A stretch of DNA of 64,000 nt. It comes from Mycolicibacterium chitae (GTDB lineage: Bacteria; Actinomycetota; Actinomycetes; Mycobacteriales; Mycobacteriaceae). Shown here in pieces: positions 10,279 to 18,589 of the stretch. A model generated the notes under the pieces. It was not told the DNA's origin. It was given only the letters and a program-made list of their open reading frames with translations, and made no database searches. The stretch is taken from the NCBI RefSeq assembly GCF_900637205.1, contig NZ_LR134355.1, forward strand, positions 1,054,001 to 1,118,000, written 5' to 3'. Numbering within the stretch: the stretch's first letter is position 1; every line of letters begins with the position of its first letter. Both the position numbers and the translations under genes were made by a program.

Positions 10279-11373
10279 TCAGCGGGCGGCGGCCGCCACG
10301 GGTGCGGCCTGCCCAGCCTTCATCGTCTCGAACAGCTCCACGTAGTAGGGCAGGCATTCGGCCAGCGCCTGCTCGGTGGTGAACAACGGGCGATAGCCGA
10401 GGTCGCGGCGGGCCTTCTCGATGGAGAAGTAGTTGTCCAGGTAAAGCCGTTCCACCGCAAGGGGTTCCAGCAGCGGCGCCGGCAGGCCGAACTTGAAGTG
10501 CAGCCGTTGCCAGCCCGTCATCACCGCGCGCACCAACCGGCCGGAGACGCGGAACCGGGGCCAGTGCTGCCCGCACGCCTCGACCACGGGCCGGGAGAAC
10601 TCAAACATGTTGACGGGGTCGTCGTCGTTGATGAAGTAGGCCTGTCCCGGCGCCGTCCCGCCGGGAACGAGGTGTTCGGCGGCCAGCACGAAACCGTGAA
10701 TCAGGTTGTGCACGTAGGAGTTGTCCAACTTGGCGTTCTTGTTGCCGATCAGCACCTTGACGTGGCCGGCCAGTACGCTCTCGAACACCTTGCGGAACAT
10801 CGTCTGATCGCCGCGGCCCCAGATGCCGCTGGGCCGGATCGAACACGTCAGCAGGTCCTCGACGCCGTTCTGCTCCAGCACGTAGCGCTCGGCGACCACC
10901 TTGGTCTCGGTGTAGAGATCGTTGAAACGTTCGGTGTAGGGCAGGGTTTCGTCGCCGCGGGAGATCACCTGGCCGCCCATCACCACGCTGTTGGAGGCGG
11001 TGTACACGAACCGCCGGACTCCGGCGGCGCGGGCCGCGTGCAGCAGATTCTTGGTGCCGTCGACGTTGACGGCGTAGCTGCGCTGCCGGTACTCCTGGGT
11101 GACCGAGGCGCCGCCCATCAGGTCGATGATCGCGGCGGTGTGGAAGATCGTGTCGATGCCGTCGACCACCCGCGCGATGTCCCCGGCATCGGTGAGGTCG
11201 CCGACGACGGTCTCGAGCCGTTCGTGGGCCGGCAGCGGCGACGGGACGCGGTCGAAGGAGCGGACGCTCAGTCCGCGCTCGAGCAGCGCGGTCACCAGGT
11301 TGGCGCCGAGGAAGCCGGAGCCGCCGGTGACCAGGATGCGGCCGAGGTCGGTGGTCAACGTTGCATCACCCAT
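10279..11373 (-). CDS. hsd: 3-beta-hydroxysteroid dehydrogenase-like extended SDR
   Basis: NAD-dependent enzyme of the 3-beta-HSD/isomerase family; the M. tuberculosis counterpart Rv1106c oxidises cholesterol and related 3-beta-hydroxysterols to the 3-keto-4-ene form. 364 residues. Rossmann motif TGGSGFLG near residues 17-24, catalytic YxxxK as YTETK, and SIRPSGIWGRGD, which is family-typical. A near-leaderless promoter (TACGCT at 11382-11387, 8 nt before the ATG) is abutted by a 24-bp palindrome holding a KstR-consensus site, so cholesterol-responsive control is likely. Position next to xseB-xseA matches Rv1106c. The C-terminal 80 residues have no clear motif. Confidence 0.9.
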   Translation of the reverse strand: MGDATLTTDLGRILVTGGSGFLGANLVTALLERGLSVRSFDRVPSPLPAHERLETVVGDLTDAGDIARVVDGIDTIFHTAAIIDLMGGASVTQEYRQRSYAVNVDGTKNLLHAARAAGVRRFVYTASNSVVMGGQVISRGDETLPYTERFNDLYTETKVVAERYVLEQNGVEDLLTCSIRPSGIWGRGDQTMFRKVFESVLAGHVKVLIGNKNAKLDNSYVHNLIHGFVLAAEHLVPGGTAPGQAYFINDDDPVNMFEFSRPVVEACGQHWPRFRVSGRLVRAVMTGWQRLHFKFGLPAPLLEPLAVERLYLDNYFSIEKARRDLGYRPLFTTEQALAECLPYYVELFETMKAGQAAPVAAAAR

Positions 11374-11381
11374 GACCGAGA

Positions 11382-11387
11382 AGCGTA
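11382..11387 (-). promoter_or_regulatory. Putative -10 box for hsd
   Basis: On the minus strand TACGCT lies 8 nt before the hsd ATG, giving a transcript with almost no leader. The KstR-type box begins 3 bp upstream of it, a good position for repression. Confidence 0.5.
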
Positions 11388-11408
11388 ACTGAAACGTGTT
11401 CCAGTTAC
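11385..11408. promoter_or_regulatory. KstR-type operator (24-bp palindrome) upstream of hsd
   Basis: The core TGAAACGTGTTCCA (11390-11403) fits TnnAACnnGTTnnA. It is extended by perfect outer arms GTAACTG and CAGTTAC, so the full element spans 24 bp. It sits 12-35 bp before the hsd start codon in the gap between xseB and hsd. Confidence 0.75.
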
Positions 11409-11433
11409 GACCCCCTGGCGAAGATTCGCGGGT

Positions 11434-11667
11434 CTAACCCTGGTCCGAATCGTCGTCGGCGGCCAGAGCCTTTTCGATCCGCTCGCGCGCGCCGGCTAAG
11501 TGTTCCTCGCAGCGTTTGGCCAGCTTCTCGCCGCGTTCCCACAGTCTCAGCGACTCGTCGAGGTCCAGGCCGCCCTGCTCGAGGGCCTGCACCACGTCGA
11601 TCAATTCGTCGCGGCAGTCCTCGTAGCCGAGCTCACTAAGAGCTCTAGTGTCGTCACTCTCAGTCAC
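11434..11667 (-). CDS. xseB: Exodeoxyribonuclease VII small subunit
   Basis: Small subunit of exonuclease VII, which with several copies per XseA digests single-stranded DNA from both ends in the cytosol. 77 residues, normal size. It contains the family core [20 protein letters not shown] followed by [24 protein letters not shown], an acidic helical hairpin. The ATG lies 8 nt inside the 3' end of xseA, so translation is coupled. Downstream are 60 bp before the hsd start, holding the KstR-type box. Confidence 0.95.
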   Translation of the reverse strand: MTESDDTRALSELGYEDCRDELIDVVQALEQGGLDLDESLRLWERGEKLAKRCEEHLAGARERIEKALAADDDSDQG

Positions 11668-12886
11668 GTGCCTCTCCTTGACTCACAGCCGTCACGGCGC
11701 CGTCGGCGACGCGGATTCGCAACTCGGTCCCGGCGGGGGCGTCGGCGACCGAACGCAGTACCTGCGTCCCGGCCTGCACCACCGCGTAACCGCGGGCCAG
11801 CGTCGCGGCCGGGCCCAGCGTGGACAACCGGGCGCTCAGATGCTCGATCCGATCCGATTCCCCGGCGACCAGGCGGGTGACGTCCTTGCGGATGGTGCGG
11901 CGGGCCCGGTGCACCTCGTCGGCGCGGTCGCGGAGCATGCGCAGCGGGTCGGCCAGCACCGGCCGGCTGCGCAGCTGCGCGAGGTGGCGTTCCTCGCGGC
12001 CCACCCAGCTGCGCAGCGCCCGGGCACTGCGCCGGCGCAGATCGTCGACCAGGGCCTGTTCGGCGGCGGTGTCGGGGACGATGCGCTTGGCGGCGTCGGT
12101 CGGGGTGGCGGCGCGCAGGTCGGCGACCAGGTCGCACAGCGGATTGTCCGGTTCGTGGCCCACGGCGCTGACCACCGGGGTGGTGCACGCCGCGATCGCG
12201 CGGCACAGCGTCTCGTCGGAGAACGGCAGCAGATCCTCGACGCTGCCGCCCCCGCGGGCCAGCACGATGACGTCGACCTCCGGGGCGCGGTCCAGCGCCG
12301 CGAGGGCCTCCACGATCTGCGCCACCGCGGTGGGTCCCTGCACCGCGGTGTTGCGGATCGCGAACCGCACCGCGGGCCAGCGCCGCGTCGCCACCGTGGT
12401 CACGTCGTGTTCGGCGGCGCTCGCACGGCCGGTGATCAAGCCGATCGTGTTAGGCAGGAACGGCAAGGGACGCTTGAGCCGCGGATGGAACAGGCCCTCG
12501 GCCTCGAGCAGCCGACGCAGCCGCTCGATGCGGGCCAGCAGCTCACCGATGCCGACGGCCCGGATCTCGTGGACCCGCAGCGAGAACGTGCCGCGGCCGG
12601 TGTAGAAGTTGGGCTTGCCGAGCACCAGCACCTGGGCGCCCTCGGTCAGCCGCACCGGCGCGTCGAGCACCAGGTTCCGCGGGCAGGTCAGCGACAGCGA
12701 CATGTCCGCGGCGGGATCCCGCAGGGTGATGAACACCGTCGACGAACTCGACCGCAGGTTCAGCTGGGCGATCTGCCCCTCGACCCACACCATGCCGAGC
12801 TTGTCGATCCAGCCCGCCACCCGCACGGCGACCGCCCGTACCGGGTAGGGGTTCTCCGGTGCCTGACCCTGCGCCGGATCGCTCAC
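11660..12886 (-). CDS. xseA: Exodeoxyribonuclease VII large subunit
   Basis: Catalytic subunit of exonuclease VII. 408 residues. An N-terminal OB fold (residues about 10-105, with [25 protein letters not shown] split across strands) precedes the catalytic domain with the motifs [34 protein letters not shown] and [22 protein letters not shown], then a helical coiled region. The frame is open upstream to 13237, but the GTG at 12886 is chosen: it overlaps the stop of the upstream gene as GTGA and puts the OB fold at the N-terminus. Operon order Rv1109c-like, xseA, xseB is as in M. tuberculosis. Confidence 0.95.
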   Translation of the reverse strand: MSDPAQGQAPENPYPVRAVAVRVAGWIDKLGMVWVEGQIAQLNLRSSSSTVFITLRDPAADMSLSLTCPRNLVLDAPVRLTEGAQVLVLGKPNFYTGRGTFSLRVHEIRAVGIGELLARIERLRRLLEAEGLFHPRLKRPLPFLPNTIGLITGRASAAEHDVTTVATRRWPAVRFAIRNTAVQGPTAVAQIVEALAALDRAPEVDVIVLARGGGSVEDLLPFSDETLCRAIAACTTPVVSAVGHEPDNPLCDLVADLRAATPTDAAKRIVPDTAAEQALVDDLRRRSARALRSWVGREERHLAQLRSRPVLADPLRMLRDRADEVHRARRTIRKDVTRLVAGESDRIEHLSARLSTLGPAATLARGYAVVQAGTQVLRSVADAPAGTELRIRVADGAVTAVSQGEARD

Positions 12887-13458
12887 TTGGCGCTGGCGCG
12901 GGTGATTCTGTTGGCCAGCAGGGTCTGGAACGGCGCGCGGGCCTTGGTGGCCTCCTCGAAGGCCAGCAGCTCGGAGAGCTCGTCGACCGACAGCGACTGC
13001 AGCCGCGCGCGCAGCTGCGCGAGCGTCAGCGACGCGTAATCGATGCGCGAGGCGACGTCGGGCGCGCTCACGTCGGCGCCCGCGGACTGGCCGTTGGGGC
13101 TCGACGCCGCGGCCTCGGGGGCCTCGTCGGTGGAGTACAGCGCGAACCGGCCCTCGGTCATCCGCTCGCCGGAGTCCGTCGACCCTCGCGGGGCTGCGTC
13201 GGGGGAGTCGTCCTCGTCCTCGTCGAAGGTGGCCCACTCCGGCTGCTCATCCTTGGGCGGGAACAGCGTCTCGAGGGTGGAGTCGCCCTTGATCACCAGG
13301 TCAGCGAGATCCTGCTGCACCTTCATCACCAGGTGAGCGAATTGACTGGCCAGACTCATCGGCGACATCAGGATGGTCTGCGGCAATTTCCGGGTCTCCT
13401 CCACGGCGGTCGCCGCGACCCCAACGAGCAACCGGACGCCATACGGTGCACTAGACAT
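12883..13458 (-). CDS. Lipid droplet-associated-type protein (Rv1109c-like)
   Basis: Conserved mycobacterial protein; relatives are annotated as lipid-droplet-associated. 191 residues. The N-terminus is amphipathic and hydrophobic ([21 protein letters not shown]), followed by a helical region ([25 protein letters not shown]), an acidic linker ([10 protein letters not shown]) and a C-terminal helical domain ([30 protein letters not shown]) resembling the DUF/triabin-like small domain used as a short helix-loop-helix. First gene of the xseA-xseB operon, with its stop overlapping the xseA GTG by 4 nt. TAGTCT lies 7 nt before the ATG, so the mRNA is probably leaderless. Function in DNA metabolism is not implied by the sequence. 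Confidence 0.82.
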   Translation of the reverse strand: MSSAPYGVRLLVGVAATAVEETRKLPQTILMSPMSLASQFAHLVMKVQQDLADLVIKGDSTLETLFPPKDEQPEWATFDEDEDDSPDAAPRGSTDSGERMTEGRFALYSTDEAPEAAASSPNGQSAGADVSAPDVASRIDYASLTLAQLRARLQSLSVDELSELLAFEEATKARAPFQTLLANRITRASAK

Positions 13459-13465
13459 GAGAGCC

Positions 13466-13471
13466 AGACTA
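13466..13471 (-). promoter_or_regulatory. Putative -10 box, leaderless, Rv1109c-like/xseA/xseB operon
   Basis: Minus-strand TAGTCT, 7 nt before the ATG at 13458. It faces the ispH promoter in the same 65-bp divergent gap. Confidence 0.6.
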
Positions 13472-13511
13472 CTTCCGGCTCCAGCATTGGCTTGTTGTTG
13501 CCCGGGGTAAG

Positions 13512-13517
13512 TAGGCT
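13512..13517 (+). promoter_or_regulatory. Putative -10 box, leaderless, ispH
   Basis: TAGGCT followed by 6 nt and the ATG at 13524. No Shine-Dalgarno sequence is visible, which fits a leaderless mRNA. Confidence 0.6.
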
Positions 13518-13523
13518 GGTGTC

Positions 13524-14525
13524 ATGTCAGCAACGGTCAATATGGGCATTCCCGGTGCCACCAGCACGGTGGTGGCACCCGTGCGCGGAAAGCGCGTCCT
13601 GTTGGCCGAACCCCGCGGCTACTGCGCCGGCGTGGATCGGGCCGTCGAAACCGTGGAGCGCGCCCTGGAAAAGCATGGCGCCCCCGTCTACGTCCGGCAC
13701 GAGATCGTGCACAACGTGCACGTCGTGGAGACCCTGGCCAAGGCCGGGGCGATCTTCGTCGACGAGACCGACCAGGTGCCCGTCGGATCGATCGTGGTGT
13801 TCTCCGCCCACGGTGTGGCCCCGACGGTGCACGCCAACGCCGCCGAACGCGACCTCAAGGTCATCGACGCCACCTGCCCGCTGGTCACAAAGGTGCACAA
13901 CGAGGCCAAGCGCTTCGCCCGCGACGACTACGACATCCTGCTGATCGGCCACGAGGGGCACGAGGAAGTTATCGGCACCGCCGGTGAGGCACCCGATCAC
14001 GTGCAGCTGGTCGACGGCCCGGAGTCGGTGGACAAGGTCGTCGTCCGCGACGAGGACAAGGTCATCTGGCTGTCGCAGACCACCCTGTCGGTCGACGAGA
14101 CCATGGAGACCGTGCAGCGCCTGCGCGAGCGGTTCCCCAAGCTGCAGGACCCGCCGAGCGACGACATCTGCTACGCGACGCAGAACCGCCAGGTCGCGGT
14201 CAAGGCGATGGCCCCGGAATGCGAGCTGGTGATCGTGGTCGGCTCGCGGAACTCGTCGAACTCCGTGCGTCTCGTCGAGGTCGCGCTCAACGCCGGTTCG
14301 GACACCGCCCACCTGGTCGACTACGCCGAGGACATCGACCCGGCCTGGCTCGACGGCGTCACCACCGTCGGCGTCACCTCCGGCGCCTCGGTGCCCGAGA
14401 TCCTGGTGCGCGGCGTGCTCGAGCGGCTCGCCGAGTACGGCTACGGCACCGTACAGTCGGTGACCACCGCCAACGAGACCCTGGTGTTCGCGCTGCCCCG
14501 GGAGATCCGCCCGGCCCGACGCTGA
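13524..14525 (+). CDS. ispH: 4-hydroxy-3-methylbut-2-enyl diphosphate reductase
   Basis: Last enzyme of the MEP isoprenoid pathway, reducing HMBPP to IPP and DMAPP with a [4Fe-4S] cluster. 333 residues. The three cluster cysteines are all present: [12 protein letters not shown] (about residue 36), [11 protein letters not shown] and [11 protein letters not shown]. The substrate-binding [19 protein letters not shown] and [11 protein letters not shown] motifs are also intact. The position, divergent from the xse operon and upstream of ychF, matches M. tuberculosis lytB2 (Rv1110). Ordinary, complete gene. Confidence 0.97.
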   Translation: MSATVNMGIPGATSTVVAPVRGKRVLLAEPRGYCAGVDRAVETVERALEKHGAPVYVRHEIVHNVHVVETLAKAGAIFVDETDQVPVGSIVVFSAHGVAPTVHANAAERDLKVIDATCPLVTKVHNEAKRFARDDYDILLIGHEGHEEVIGTAGEAPDHVQLVDGPESVDKVVVRDEDKVIWLSQTTLSVDETMETVQRLRERFPKLQDPPSDDICYATQNRQVAVKAMAPECELVIVVGSRNSSNSVRLVEVALNAGSDTAHLVDYAEDIDPAWLDGVTTVGVTSGASVPEILVRGVLERLAEYGYGTVQSVTTANETLVFALPREIRPARR

Positions 14526-14538
14526 GGTTCGGGCGCGT

Positions 14539-14976
14539 TCAGGGGGCCACGGGGTAGCCGCTGCGGATCGCGATGCGGTTCCAGGTGTTCATCACGATCG
14601 CCAGCCAGCTGACCGCCGAGACCTGCGCGTCGTCCAGCGCGCCGGTGTCCCACTCGTGGCGCTCCGGCACGGGCAACTCCGTGACGTCCTCGGCCAACGC
14701 GAGCGCCGCGCGTTCCTGCTCGGTGAAGTACTGCGACTCCCACCACGCCGCGACGACCGCCAGGCGGTCGGTGCTCTCACCCTTGTCCAGGGCGTCGCGG
14801 GTGTGCATGCGCAGACAGAACGCGCACCCGTTGAGCTGGGACACCCGGATCTTCACCAACTCGGCCAGCTTGGCGTCCAGGCCGGCCCGGGCGACGGCGT
14901 CCTCGGCCTCCTGATTCAGGGCCAGCACGGCCTGATAGGCCGCCGGATGTTGCTTGCTCAGATTGACCCGTGTCAT
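14539..14976 (-). CDS. Carboxymuconolactone decarboxylase/AhpD family protein
   Basis: Small helical protein of the CMD superfamily, 145 residues. It carries the AhpD-type redox motif CAFCLRMHTRDA (CxxC followed four residues later by His), found in alkylhydroperoxidase-like members, so a peroxidase or thiol-reductase role is more likely than decarboxylation. The N-terminal part has LDAKLAELVKIRVSQLNGC, which is typical. It converges on ispH with 13 bp between the stops and no terminator hairpin in that gap. No redox partner such as AhpC is nearby. Confidence 0.88.
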   Translation of the reverse strand: MTRVNLSKQHPAAYQAVLALNQEAEDAVARAGLDAKLAELVKIRVSQLNGCAFCLRMHTRDALDKGESTDRLAVVAAWWESQYFTEQERAALALAEDVTELPVPERHEWDTGALDDAQVSAVSWLAIVMNTWNRIAIRSGYPVAP

Positions 14977-14999
14977 CGTCGGCCCCCTGTGTGCTGGGT

Positions 15000-16103
15000 T
15001 CAGTCGTAATCGCTGTAGCGGGCGTGCCGCGCCCGCGGACGACGGCGGTGCTGCACGTTCTCCTGCGCGCCGCTGTCGCCGGCATCGGAGCCCCGGTACC
15101 GCACCTTGGACACCGGATGGTGGCTGCCGTTGGCCGGCGCCGGCCGGCGGCGCGGCGGTGGCATGTCGTAGGGATCGCCGCCGGGATAGGGCTCCGCGGG
15201 CGGGCCGTACCGGTCCGGGCGCGGCATCGGACGCTCATACGGGGAGCGCTGGCGCGACTGCCGCGGCTCGCGCAGGTACTCCGGCGGCGGGCGCCGGGAC
15301 GGATCCCGCGGCGCGCGGCGGCGCGGCGGCAGCGGAGCGTCGAACTCGTCGTCGCGGTCCCGGGCATGTGTGGGGCGCCTGCGCGACGGCGGCGGCGGGG
15401 CGGACCCGTCGTCCAGGGGCGGCCGGACGTGGCGCGAGCGACTCGGCGCGGCCCGCTTGGTGGGCCGTCGGCTCCCGGGACGCGGGCGCGACGTGGTGTT
15501 GCGATCGATGGCGTGCCTGCGCGGGTCCTCGCCGTCGGGCGCGGCGCGGCGCGGCATCGCCAGGGTCGAGAGCTTGGCCTTGATGGCGGCCAGGACGCCG
15601 GCCAGGGCCGCGGGTCCAGCGGTGGCGCGGGCGCTCGAGGTGCGGGCTGCCGCGGCCGGGGTGGGCCGGGCCGAGTCGCCGAAGTACCACCGCGCCATGC
15701 CGATCAGCAGCACGATCACCGAGGTGGTGAACATCAGCAGGAACCGCTCGATCAGCGGATAACCGCAGTTGATCAGGATGTCCTTGATGCCGTCGATCTC
15801 GGAGAGGTGGAACAGGAAGTACGCGCCGGGAACAGCGACGAACAGGATCAACGGCGGCTGCACGACGGCGGTGAAGATCGCCTCCTGGCGCACCGCGAGC
15901 ACCGCGGCCACGCAGCCCAGCAGGTACAGAGCGGCGAAGACGGCGGACAGTTCCCGGTTGCCCGAACCCGCGTCAAAGGCGAAACCCAGGGCGGTGCCCA
16001 GCGTCGCGATGAGCACAGCAGCCCACCACGGCACACCTTGGATGTTCGGGTGCGCCGAGCGGTGTTCGGCGGGTACCGATGACCTCGCCCGCTGCGCTGG
16101 CAC
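15000..16103 (-). CDS. DUF6542-type membrane protein with a disordered basic tail (Rv1111c-like)
   Basis: 367 residues. The N-terminal 150 hold four hydrophobic segments (VPWWAAVLIATLGTALGFAF, FAALYLLGCVAAVLAV, AVVQPPLILFVAVPGAYFL, FLLMFTTSVIVLLIGMA). The C-terminal 200 are Arg/Pro/Asp-rich and look disordered (many RRR, PPP and DRY-like runs), probably a cytosolic tail. Function unknown; M. tuberculosis Rv1111c is the positional match. An in-frame ATG exists at 16133, but the GTG at 16103 is preferred because TACGGT lies exactly 6 nt before it, a leaderless arrangement. It is divergent from ychF. Confidence 0.78.
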   Translation of the reverse strand: MPAQRARSSVPAEHRSAHPNIQGVPWWAAVLIATLGTALGFAFDAGSGNRELSAVFAALYLLGCVAAVLAVRQEAIFTAVVQPPLILFVAVPGAYFLFHLSEIDGIKDILINCGYPLIERFLLMFTTSVIVLLIGMARWYFGDSARPTPAAAARTSSARATAGPAALAGVLAAIKAKLSTLAMPRRAAPDGEDPRRHAIDRNTTSRPRPGSRRPTKRAAPSRSRHVRPPLDDGSAPPPPSRRRPTHARDRDDEFDAPLPPRRRAPRDPSRRPPPEYLREPRQSRQRSPYERPMPRPDRYGPPAEPYPGGDPYDMPPPRRRPAPANGSHHPVSKVRYRGSDAGDSGAQENVQHRRRPRARHARYSDYD

Positions 16104-16109
16104 ATGTAG

Positions 16110-16115
16110 ACCGTA
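16110..16115 (-). promoter_or_regulatory. Putative -10 box, leaderless, DUF6542 gene
   Basis: Minus-strand TACGGT with a 6-nt spacer to the GTG at 16103. This decides the start codon for that gene. The rest of the 239-bp gap up to ychF shows no ORF or palindrome that I could support. Confidence 0.55.
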
Positions 16116-16327
16116 CCGGCTGTGGCTGGGCAAGCGCTGTCTGCGGGCGTCCTTTGCATGTCGCGCCGATCACGGAATGCGTGCCACCAGATCGCCCGAC
16201 GGGGCGCCGAAGTTGCGCTCAGGGCGGCATTTCGGCCGTGCGCGCCGCCGTGGACGCAATCTGGGTGCGGCCGGCGTGAGATTGCGCACCCGGACCGCAG
16301 CTGGTTCGCCGGCACGCGCGCACGCTT

Positions 16328-16333
16328 TAGACT
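16328..16333 (+). promoter_or_regulatory. Putative -10 box for ychF
   Basis: TAGACT lies 9 nt before the GTG start at 16343, giving either a leaderless mRNA or a leader of only a few bases. Confidence 0.5.
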
Positions 16334-16342
16334 TGTGACCCC

Positions 16343-17425
16343 GTGAGCCTGAACCTGGGAATCGTCGGCCTGCCCAACGTCGGTAAGTCGACCCTCTTCA
16401 ACGCCCTGACACGCAACAACGTGCTGGCGGCCAACTACCCGTTCGCGACCATCGAACCCAACGAAGGCGTCGTGCCGCTGCCCGACCCCAGGCTGGACAA
16501 GCTCGCCGAGATCTTCGGCTCGGAGAAGATCCTGCCCGCGCCGGTGACGTTCGTCGACATCGCCGGCATCGTCAAGGGCGCCTCGGAGGGCGCCGGGCTG
16601 GGCAACAAGTTCCTGGCCAACATCCGCGAATGCGACGCCATCTGTCAGGTGGTGCGGGTCTTCGCCGACGACGACGTGGTGCACGTCGATGGCCGGGTGG
16701 ACCCCAAGGCCGACATCGAGATCATCGAGACCGAGTTGATCCTCGCCGACCTGCAGACCCTGGAGAAGGCGATCCCGCGGCTGGAGAAGGAAGCGCGCAA
16801 CAACAAGGAGCGCAAGCCGGTGCACGAGGCCGCCGTGGCGGCGCAGGAGGTGCTCGACGGCGGCAAGACACTGTTTTCGGCGGGCTCGGCCGGCCCTGAC
16901 GTGGCGCTGCTGCGCGAGCTGAACCTGATGACCACCAAGCCGTTCCTGTACGTGTTCAACGCCGACGAGTCCGTGCTGACCGATGCGGACAAGATCGCCG
17001 AGCTCCGCGCGCTGGTGGCCCCGGCCGACGCGGTGTTCCTGGACGCCAAGATCGAGGCCGAGTTGCAGGAACTCGACGACGAGTCGGCCGCCGAGCTGCT
17101 GGAGTCGATCGGGCAGACCGAGCGCGGGCTGGATGCGCTGGCGCGCGCGGGTTTTCACACCCTGCGGCTGCAGACCTACCTCACCGCCGGGCCCAAGGAG
17201 GCGCGGGCCTGGACCATCCATCAGGGCGATACCGCGCCCAAGGCGGCCGGAGTCATCCACACCGACTTCGAGAAGGGCTTCATCAAGGCCGAGATCGTCT
17301 CGTTCGACGACCTGGTGGAGGCCGGTTCGATGGCCGCGGCCAAGGCCGCCGGCAAGGTCCGGATGGAGGGCAAGGACTACGTGATGGCCGACGGGGATGT
17401 CGTGGAGTTCCGCTTCAATGTCTGA
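16343..17425 (+). CDS. ychF: Redox-regulated ATPase YchF (Obg-like, Ola1 family)
   Basis: P-loop ATPase of the Obg superfamily, associated with ribosomes and oxidative-stress responses. 360 residues. G1 is [11 protein letters not shown] (residues 8-18), G3 DIAGIVKGA, and the specificity motif NADE in place of NKxD, which explains ATP rather than GTP preference. The C-terminal TGS domain includes [31 protein letters not shown] and [21 protein letters not shown] start. Its last 8 nt overlap the next gene. Matches M. tuberculosis Rv1112. Confidence 0.97.
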   Translation: MSLNLGIVGLPNVGKSTLFNALTRNNVLAANYPFATIEPNEGVVPLPDPRLDKLAEIFGSEKILPAPVTFVDIAGIVKGASEGAGLGNKFLANIRECDAICQVVRVFADDDVVHVDGRVDPKADIEIIETELILADLQTLEKAIPRLEKEARNNKERKPVHEAAVAAQEVLDGGKTLFSAGSAGPDVALLRELNLMTTKPFLYVFNADESVLTDADKIAELRALVAPADAVFLDAKIEAELQELDDESAAELLESIGQTERGLDALARAGFHTLRLQTYLTAGPKEARAWTIHQGDTAPKAAGVIHTDFEKGFIKAEIVSFDDLVEAGSMAAAKAAGKVRMEGKDYVMADGDVVEFRFNV

Positions 17426-17789
17426 CGAACTGCCGCCGTGTCCCGAATGCGGCGAGGCGTTCACCTATGAACAGGGCGCGCTGCTGGTGTGCCCGATGTG
17501 CGGTCACGAGTGGTCTGCGGAGGACCCGTCGTCCGAGGCGGAGTCCGCCGGCGAGGCCGGTGCCGAGATCAAGGACGCGGTCGGCAATCTGCTCGCCGAC
17601 GGCGACACGGTCACCGTGGTGAAGACCGTCAAGGTCAAAGGTGGCGGTGGCGGGGTCATCAAGGTGGGCACGAAGGTCCGTGGAATCCGCCTTATTTCCG
17701 ATGGTGTCGGCGACCACGACATCGATGCCACGGTCCCTGGTTTCGGTCGCATGCAACTCAAGTCGAGCGTGGTGAAGAAGGTCCTCTGA
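17418..17789 (+). CDS. yjdM: PhnA/YjdM family zinc-ribbon protein
   Basis: Small protein of the PhnA family, once linked to alkylphosphonate use but of unclear function. 123 residues. An N-terminal zinc ribbon with two CxxC pairs (CPECGEAF and CPMCGHEW) is followed by the PhnA domain: DAVGNLLADGDTVTVVKTVKVKG, GTKVRGIRL and the C-terminal MQLKSSVVKKV. The ATG at 17418 overlaps the ychF stop by 8 nt; the longer open frame from 17397 would lie inside ychF. No phosphonate (phn) genes are nearby, so the phosphonate label should not be over-read. Confidence 0.92.
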   Translation: MSDELPPCPECGEAFTYEQGALLVCPMCGHEWSAEDPSSEAESAGEAGAEIKDAVGNLLADGDTVTVVKTVKVKGGGGGVIKVGTKVRGIRLISDGVGDHDIDATVPGFGRMQLKSSVVKKVL

Positions 17790-17905
17790 GCGAGGCGCGT
17801 ATGCCTGGTCGAGGATCTCTTCCGTTGCAGCAGAGGACTGGTCACGTTTGTCGGTGCTCCCACTTATCGTGACTTGTCTCTGGATCGTTGGACTGGAGGC
17901 GCACA

Positions 17906-18157
17906 ATGGGTGTCATGTCGAGTGCCGCAAGCCGTCTGGATCGCATCACAGTCGATCCTGCGGTGCTGCACGGAAAGCCCGCGATTCGCGGGCTGAGGCT
18001 TTCGGTGCAGTCTGTGCTGGACCTGTTGGCCAGCGGAATGTCCTTTGACGAGGTGTTGGCAGACTATCCAGATCTGCAGAGCGAAGACCTGCTAGCGGCG
18101 CTGGAATACGGCGCCTTGGTCACTGGCGGTCAACAGGTGCGTCCGTCGCGATCGTGA
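17906..18157 (+). CDS. DUF433 antitoxin
   Basis: 83-residue protein with the DUF433 core LDRITVDPAVLHGKPAIRGLRLSVQSVLDLLASGMSFDEVLADYPDLQSEDLLAAL, a winged-helix type domain common in type II antitoxins. GGAGG at 17895-17899 sits 6 nt before the ATG at 17906, which decides that start over an in-frame ATG at 17888. Its stop overlaps the GTG of a DUF5615 PIN-like gene by 4 nt, the usual antitoxin-toxin arrangement. In M. tuberculosis a different pair (vapBC32) sits after ychF, so this is a hotspot for such modules. Since the partner toxin looks damaged, the antitoxin may be a leftover. Confidence 0.86.
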   Translation: MGVMSSAASRLDRITVDPAVLHGKPAIRGLRLSVQSVLDLLASGMSFDEVLADYPDLQSEDLLAALEYGALVTGGQQVRPSRS

Positions 18158-18462
18158 GGTTCCTCGGCGATGCGCAGTTGCCAATACGACTGTGTGACCT
18201 CCTCGTTCGTTATGAACACGACGTCATATACGTGTCTGCGCTGCCAGGTGGCAATCGGTCTCGCGACGCCGTCATCGCACAGACCGCCGATGCTGAGGAC
18301 CGGATCGTTGTTACCGGGATTCGGACACTCGCATATGGCGGCCTTGGCACGGGCAGAGCGCCAGGGGCGCTACAGGCCGCCGGCCTCGACACCGACTCCA
18401 TGGCCGAATCGGCCCGGCGGCCCGGCGTACGAGCCCGCCGATGTCGAAGCACTGCTGGATGA
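18154..18462 (+). pseudogene. DUF5615 PIN-like toxin, degraded C-terminus
   Basis: The first 55 residues are clearly DUF5615 (MRFLGDAQLPIRLCDLL, ALPGGNRSRDAVIAQTADAEDRIVVT): Asp6 and the AEDRIVVT strand fit the PIN-like nuclease fold. After VVT the family normally continues with an acidic KDxDF motif, but here the frame reads GIRTLAYGG and then low-quality sequence to a stop at 18462. The +1 frame stays open to 18481 and ends ADVEALLDELKGAH, which looks coding but not like DUF5615. A deletion and/or frameshift after codon 55 is inferred. The second acidic active-site motif is missing, so the nuclease is probably dead. Confidence 0.62.
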
Positions 18463-18589
18463 GCTCAAGGGTGCCCACTGACCCATGCCTGCCGCCCTTC
18501 GGCCATGTCTTCGTGTGATCGGTAGTGCGGGTTGGGCGAGATCATGGCGGACGTGAGGGGGCGCCGGGGCCGAGAAGGGGAAAACTTGG

